Positions 60,750 to 64,000 of a DNA stretch of 64,000 nt are shown here, in pieces. Position 1 is the first letter of the stretch, and each line of letters begins with the position of its first letter. The translations under genes and the position numbers were made by a program. Source of the stretch: Pediococcus ethanolidurans (GTDB lineage: Bacteria > Bacillota > Bacilli > Lactobacillales > Lactobacillaceae). The DNA lies in contig NZ_JQBY01000003.1 of assembly GCF_001437405.1 (NCBI RefSeq), forward strand, positions 89,842 to 153,841, written 5' to 3'. The notes under the pieces were generated by a model that worked only from the letters and a program-made list of their open reading frames with translations, had not been told where the DNA came from and made no database searches.

Positions 60750-63314
60750 ATGAATCGAACTTATTTTAAAGCTACCATGAGAGAAATTAGTCAATCAATG
60801 GGTAAATTTGTGTCGATTGTGCTGATCATTTTGTTGGGTTCGTTACTTTACGTGGGAATTCGTAGTGTCGGCCCTGATTTAAATCAAACCGCCAATCATT
60901 ACTTTAAGCAACAAAAACTAAGTGACGTTAAAGTCAGTTCAACAATGGGATTAACGAACCGCGATTTAACTTCAATTAAGCAAAACAAGCAGGTGAAAAC
61001 AGCCCTACCGATTCATATGGTGACTTTACAAAAAAGTCGAAGTCAAATTGTCAGTGTGTATGGTTATCAAAAGCAAGCCAAACTAGATCAATTAAAGTTG
61101 GTGAGTGGTAAATTACCCACTCAGGCCAATCAACTTGTGCTGGATATCAAGGCTAAGGAGAATGGTTATCACATTGGCGATATCTACCGTTTGCCTAAAA
61201 ACAGCAATTTGAACCGGCGCAAGTTTAAAATAGTAGGTTTTGTGAATTCACCGCAATATGTGAGCAGTACTGATCGTGGAACGACGAACTTAGGCAACGG
61301 AACGGTAAATTATTTTGCCTATGTGCCCAATAGTACCTTTAAGCAAAAAGTTTATCCTACAATCGCAGTCCAGTTTAAAAAGTCGTCTCAATATGCAGCC
61401 GGAACGGATAGCTATAACAACTACATAGATAAACAAAAGACGAGTTTAAAAAAGAGTCTCAGTAAACGACCAGAACAACGCCAAACCCAATTACAAAATA
61501 GTGCGCAAGCTAAACTCAATAAACAAAAAGCCAAAATAAAGCAACAAGAAAAACAACTGACCAAAATTCCTAGTGGATATCAAACGACGAAAACTAAGGC
61601 GGCCAAACGTAAATTAACGACTGCTAAAGCCGAAATCAAACGGGCTGAAGCACAAATTAAAAAAATCGCCCGCCCTACCTATCTATATAACGATCGAAGT
61701 GCCAATCCCGGTTATCAAGATTATTTTGATGAGTCACATAGTATTGCCGCGATTGCCATTATTTTTCCCGGTTTCTTCCTATTTATTGCCATTTTAATTA
61801 CTTTCACAACTGTATCGCGAATGGTTGAGAAAAACCGACGCGAAATTGGGTTAATGCGTGCCCTTGGATATACTAAACACGAGATTGCAATGAAGTACAT
61901 TGTGTATACACTGTTGGCCGGAATCTTGGGAGCAGGTCTTGGTGGGGTATTAGGAATGCTGACGCTGCCTCAATTTGTGTTTAGTCTCCTTAGCAATAAC
62001 AACTTAACGGCATTTGTGGGCGTGATTCCGTGGTCTTATTTAGCCCAAACCATGATCGCTGGTTTAGTTGCCACGCTGGGCAGTGCCTTGATCGTGTTGA
62101 CGATTAATTTGCGTGAGGTACCGACTAATCTAATGCGTGAACGAGCACCTAAAGCTGGCAAACGAATTCTAATGGAGAGAATTACGCCATTATGGAGAAG
62201 ACTCAGTTTCAATCAAAAAGTAAGTTATCGAAACTTGTTTAGATACAAGGGCCGCATGTTAATGACAATTGTCGGAATTGCGGGATGTACCGGGTTAATT
62301 TTAACTGGTTTTGGTATTCAGAATTCAGTTGATGATCTGGTTCCTACTCAGTATGAAGATGTTCAACATTTTCAAGCATTAGTCACCGTAAAAAAGGCCA
62401 CCCAAAGAATTCATGCGGCTAATATTTCTGGGCAAAAATCAGTAATGGCTAAGTCGATTACGGCCCGTCCTACACATGGAACTGCTAATGATACTGTTAC
62501 CTTGATTGTACCTAAAGCAACTGCAAATTTTAGCCAGTATGTGACTTTAAAATCAGTGACGACGGGAAAGAAAATCAAGTTGTCTGATCAAGGCGTTGTT
62601 TTGTCTGAAAAACTTGCAACTGATATGAATGCTAAACGGGGAAGTTTGGTGACGCTTCAGATTAGTGGCAAAAAAGTGAAAGCTAAAGTAACCGGCGTCA
62701 CAAAAAATTATGCAGGTCACTGGATTTACACAACCAAAAGTTATTATCACCACTTAACCGGTAATTCAGCTAAAGCAACAACACGACTGGTGAAAACCAA
62801 CCAAACTAAAAAAGCCCAACGTGAAAAACTAAGTCGCCAGCTTTTAAAAGAAAACGGTGTTTTGAACGTTAGTTTTCCTCGCTATGCAGCTAGTGCATTG
62901 AGTACCGGTGGTTTGGGATCAGTTGTCTTAATTATGATTGTCATGTCTGGTGCGCTTGCTTTGGTGGTGCTCTATAATTTAACCAATATCAATATTTCGG
63001 AACGAATGCGGGAACTAGCCACTATTAAGGTACTAGGTTTTTATGATCGTGAAGTGACGGCATATGTTGCTCGAGAAAATGTTGTTTTCACAGTTGCGGG
63101 AATTATTCTTGGCTGGGGAATTGGTCTGTTTTTACATCAGTTTATTATGGTTAAAGCACAAACAGGCAGCATTCTGTTCCCAATGACAATTCATTATCCA
63201 GGATACATTTGGTCGGCAGTTATCACGGGATGCTTCAGTTTGTTTATCGGAGTTTTGACGCATTATAAACTGAAACGAATTGACATGCTGGATGCTTTGG
63301 CGGCGAGCGAATAG
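60750..63314 (+). CDS. FtsX-like ABC transporter permease (large, two FtsX domains)
   Basis: An 854-residue permease. One N-terminal helix (about residues 15-40) is followed by an extracellular region with a Lys/Gln-rich coiled-coil (NSAQAKLNKQKAKIKQQEKQL to AKRKLTTAKAEIKRAEAQIKK), then three helices with RREIGLMRALGYTKHEIAMKY (FtsX domain), a second extracellular region, and a final three-helix FtsX domain (RELATIKVLGFYDREVTAYVARENV). Start 60750 follows TAGGTG. The coiled coil suggests interaction with a wall-located partner or substrate. Confidence 0.92.
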   Translation: MNRTYFKATMREISQSMGKFVSIVLIILLGSLLYVGIRSVGPDLNQTANHYFKQQKLSDVKVSSTMGLTNRDLTSIKQNKQVKTALPIHMVTLQKSRSQIVSVYGYQKQAKLDQLKLVSGKLPTQANQLVLDIKAKENGYHIGDIYRLPKNSNLNRRKFKIVGFVNSPQYVSSTDRGTTNLGNGTVNYFAYVPNSTFKQKVYPTIAVQFKKSSQYAAGTDSYNNYIDKQKTSLKKSLSKRPEQRQTQLQNSAQAKLNKQKAKIKQQEKQLTKIPSGYQTTKTKAAKRKLTTAKAEIKRAEAQIKKIARPTYLYNDRSANPGYQDYFDESHSIAAIAIIFPGFFLFIAILITFTTVSRMVEKNRREIGLMRALGYTKHEIAMKYIVYTLLAGILGAGLGGVLGMLTLPQFVFSLLSNNNLTAFVGVIPWSYLAQTMIAGLVATLGSALIVLTINLREVPTNLMRERAPKAGKRILMERITPLWRRLSFNQKVSYRNLFRYKGRMLMTIVGIAGCTGLILTGFGIQNSVDDLVPTQYEDVQHFQALVTVKKATQRIHAANISGQKSVMAKSITARPTHGTANDTVTLIVPKATANFSQYVTLKSVTTGKKIKLSDQGVVLSEKLATDMNAKRGSLVTLQISGKKVKAKVTGVTKNYAGHWIYTTKSYYHHLTGNSAKATTRLVKTNQTKKAQREKLSRQLLKENGVLNVSFPRYAASALSTGGLGSVVLIMIVMSGALALVVLYNLTNINISERMRELATIKVLGFYDREVTAYVARENVVFTVAGIILGWGIGLFLHQFIMVKAQTGSILFPMTIHYPGYIWSAVITGCFSLFIGVLTHYKLKRIDMLDALAASE

Positions 63315-63329
63315 GGAGGAGAGTCTTTC

Positions 63330-63890
63330 ATGCAAGAAAAACAGCAAAAAATTTTTAATGCTGCGCAAGAAACGTTTAGTGAATTAGGATTTAAAGGAAC
63401 AAATATTGCCAAAATTACGCAACGTGCTGGAGTTGCAGTGGGAACTTTCTATCGCTTTTATAGTGCAAAGGAAGAAATCTTTATTCAAGTTTATGCGGCA
63501 GAGAATAATCGAGTTAAGCAAGAAGTTTTGAATGCGAATGATTTGAATGAAGATCCACGAGTCTTGTTGCCTAAAGTGATGCGCCAGCTGATGAAACAGG
63601 CAACAAATAGTTTAGTGTTACAAGCTTGGTATACAAATCCAAAGCTAAAACAGTTGATTAAGGATGATTCTTCGGTACAAGAGGATTTCATGTACCATAC
63701 CGTTTTTCAATTGATAAAACGGTGGCAGCAAAATAATCTGTTACAACCAGAAATGACGATGGACCGCATCCAGCAGTTGTTCGAGGCACTTATTGTGGTT
63801 GATAATCACCAAGATGAACTACCCAGTGGTGACTTTGATCAACTAGTTACGGATCTTGTTCAGGGGATTTTGGATCGAATTTTGAAATGA
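63330..63890 (+). CDS. TetR/AcrR family regulator
   Basis: A 186-residue regulator with N-terminal helix-turn-helix (ETFSELGFKGTNIAKITQRAGVAVGTFYRFYSAKEEIF). It lies 15 bases after the permease gene with GGGAGGAG before its ATG, so the exporter and its probable repressor form one transcript. Inducer unknown. A strong terminator follows. Confidence 0.92.
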   Translation: MQEKQQKIFNAAQETFSELGFKGTNIAKITQRAGVAVGTFYRFYSAKEEIFIQVYAAENNRVKQEVLNANDLNEDPRVLLPKVMRQLMKQATNSLVLQAWYTNPKLKQLIKDDSSVQEDFMYHTVFQLIKRWQQNNLLQPEMTMDRIQQLFEALIVVDNHQDELPSGDFDQLVTDLVQGILDRILK

Positions 63891-63919
63891 ATTAATGAAT
63901 AGTTTTGATGATAAGAATT

Positions 63920-63963
63920 AAGTGTTAAGTGATTAGAGAGATCTGATTACTTAACACTTTTTT
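63920..63963 (+). terminator. Rho-independent terminator
   Basis: AAGTGTTAAGT/ACTTAACACTT 11-bp stem and six T after the TetR gene. Confidence 0.92.
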
Positions 63964-64000
63964 GTATAGAATGTAATGGGCGGTTGTAGAATGTACATTA

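Noticed and set aside
1..64000. CRISPR arrays, tRNA or rRNA genes, IS transposases, prophage genes
   Set aside because: None were recognised on reading both strands and the translated frames; short tRNAs cannot be fully excluded without a covariance search.

Overview
The window looks like a low-GC Firmicutes chromosome of the Lactobacillaceae type. Strong AGGAGG-type ribosome binding sites, simple hairpin-plus-T-run terminators, a choloylglycine hydrolase, DUF3737 next to a PatB-like lyase, PadR/DUF1048/ABC cassettes, an L-rhamnose operon with a perfect cre site and XRE regulators with membrane tails all fit that group. I cannot name the species. No rRNA, tRNA, transposase, integrase or CRISPR array was recognised.

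Layout. 1-5.5 kb: SDR/TetR pair, hydrolase, a broken (p)ppGpp synthetase, AlkD-like DNA repair protein, acetyltransferase, TauE exporter. 5.7-6.25 kb: first copy of a large structured repeat. 6.3-18.4 kb: HAD phosphatase, uracil-DNA-glycosylase-like protein, a membrane GGDEF/degenerate-EAL protein, PadR-controlled multidrug exporter, LysR with a pentapeptide-repeat protein, a flavodoxin-SDR-cupin-CMD operon, DUF3737-PatB. 18.7-23.4 kb: accessory bacteriocin-type island with small membrane proteins in three copies, two XRE-membrane regulators, an intact and a dead copy of an immunity-like gene, and a probable bacteriocin precursor overlapping its own immunity-like gene. 23.6-36 kb: broken ClC channel, PadR-DUF1048-ABC cassette, an RRNPP-like regulator divergent from an unlisted 48-residue peptide gene, candidate small RNAs, TetR with two perfect operators facing a broken NmrA gene, acyltransferase. 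36-42.3 kb: L-rhamnose regulon (AraC regulator, MFS permease, rhaB, rhaM, rhaA, rhaD, membrane protein). 42.3-50.5 kb: transporter plus twin amidohydrolases, DUF1697, glutathione peroxidase, MazEF-type module, broken MFS exporter, second TauE exporter. 50.6-58 kb: c-di-GMP and exopolysaccharide cluster: degenerate EAL protein, small membrane protein and family 2 glycosyltransferase on the plus strand; two diguanylate cyclase-phosphodiesterase pairs on the minus strand, one cyclase broken. 58.3-64 kb: choloylglycine hydrolase, second copy of the structured repeat, MacB/FtsX-type ABC exporter with TetR.

How it works together. The glycosyltransferase operon carries a membrane EAL-like protein that has lost the catalytic residues and could be a c-di-GMP receptor, while cyclases and phosphodiesterases beside it would set the c-di-GMP level. 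A terminator-bearing structured leader precedes the intact cyclase. The rhamnose genes form one catabolic operon under AraC and probably CcpA control. Seven genes carry in-frame stops and/or single-base frameshifts, which points to recent gene decay or to assembly error.

The signals most worth following are the two-copy folded repeat (5712-6251 and 59413-59860), where differing bases keep the same hairpins; the divergent pediocin-like peptide; and the RRNPP-type regulator with its divergent small peptide.
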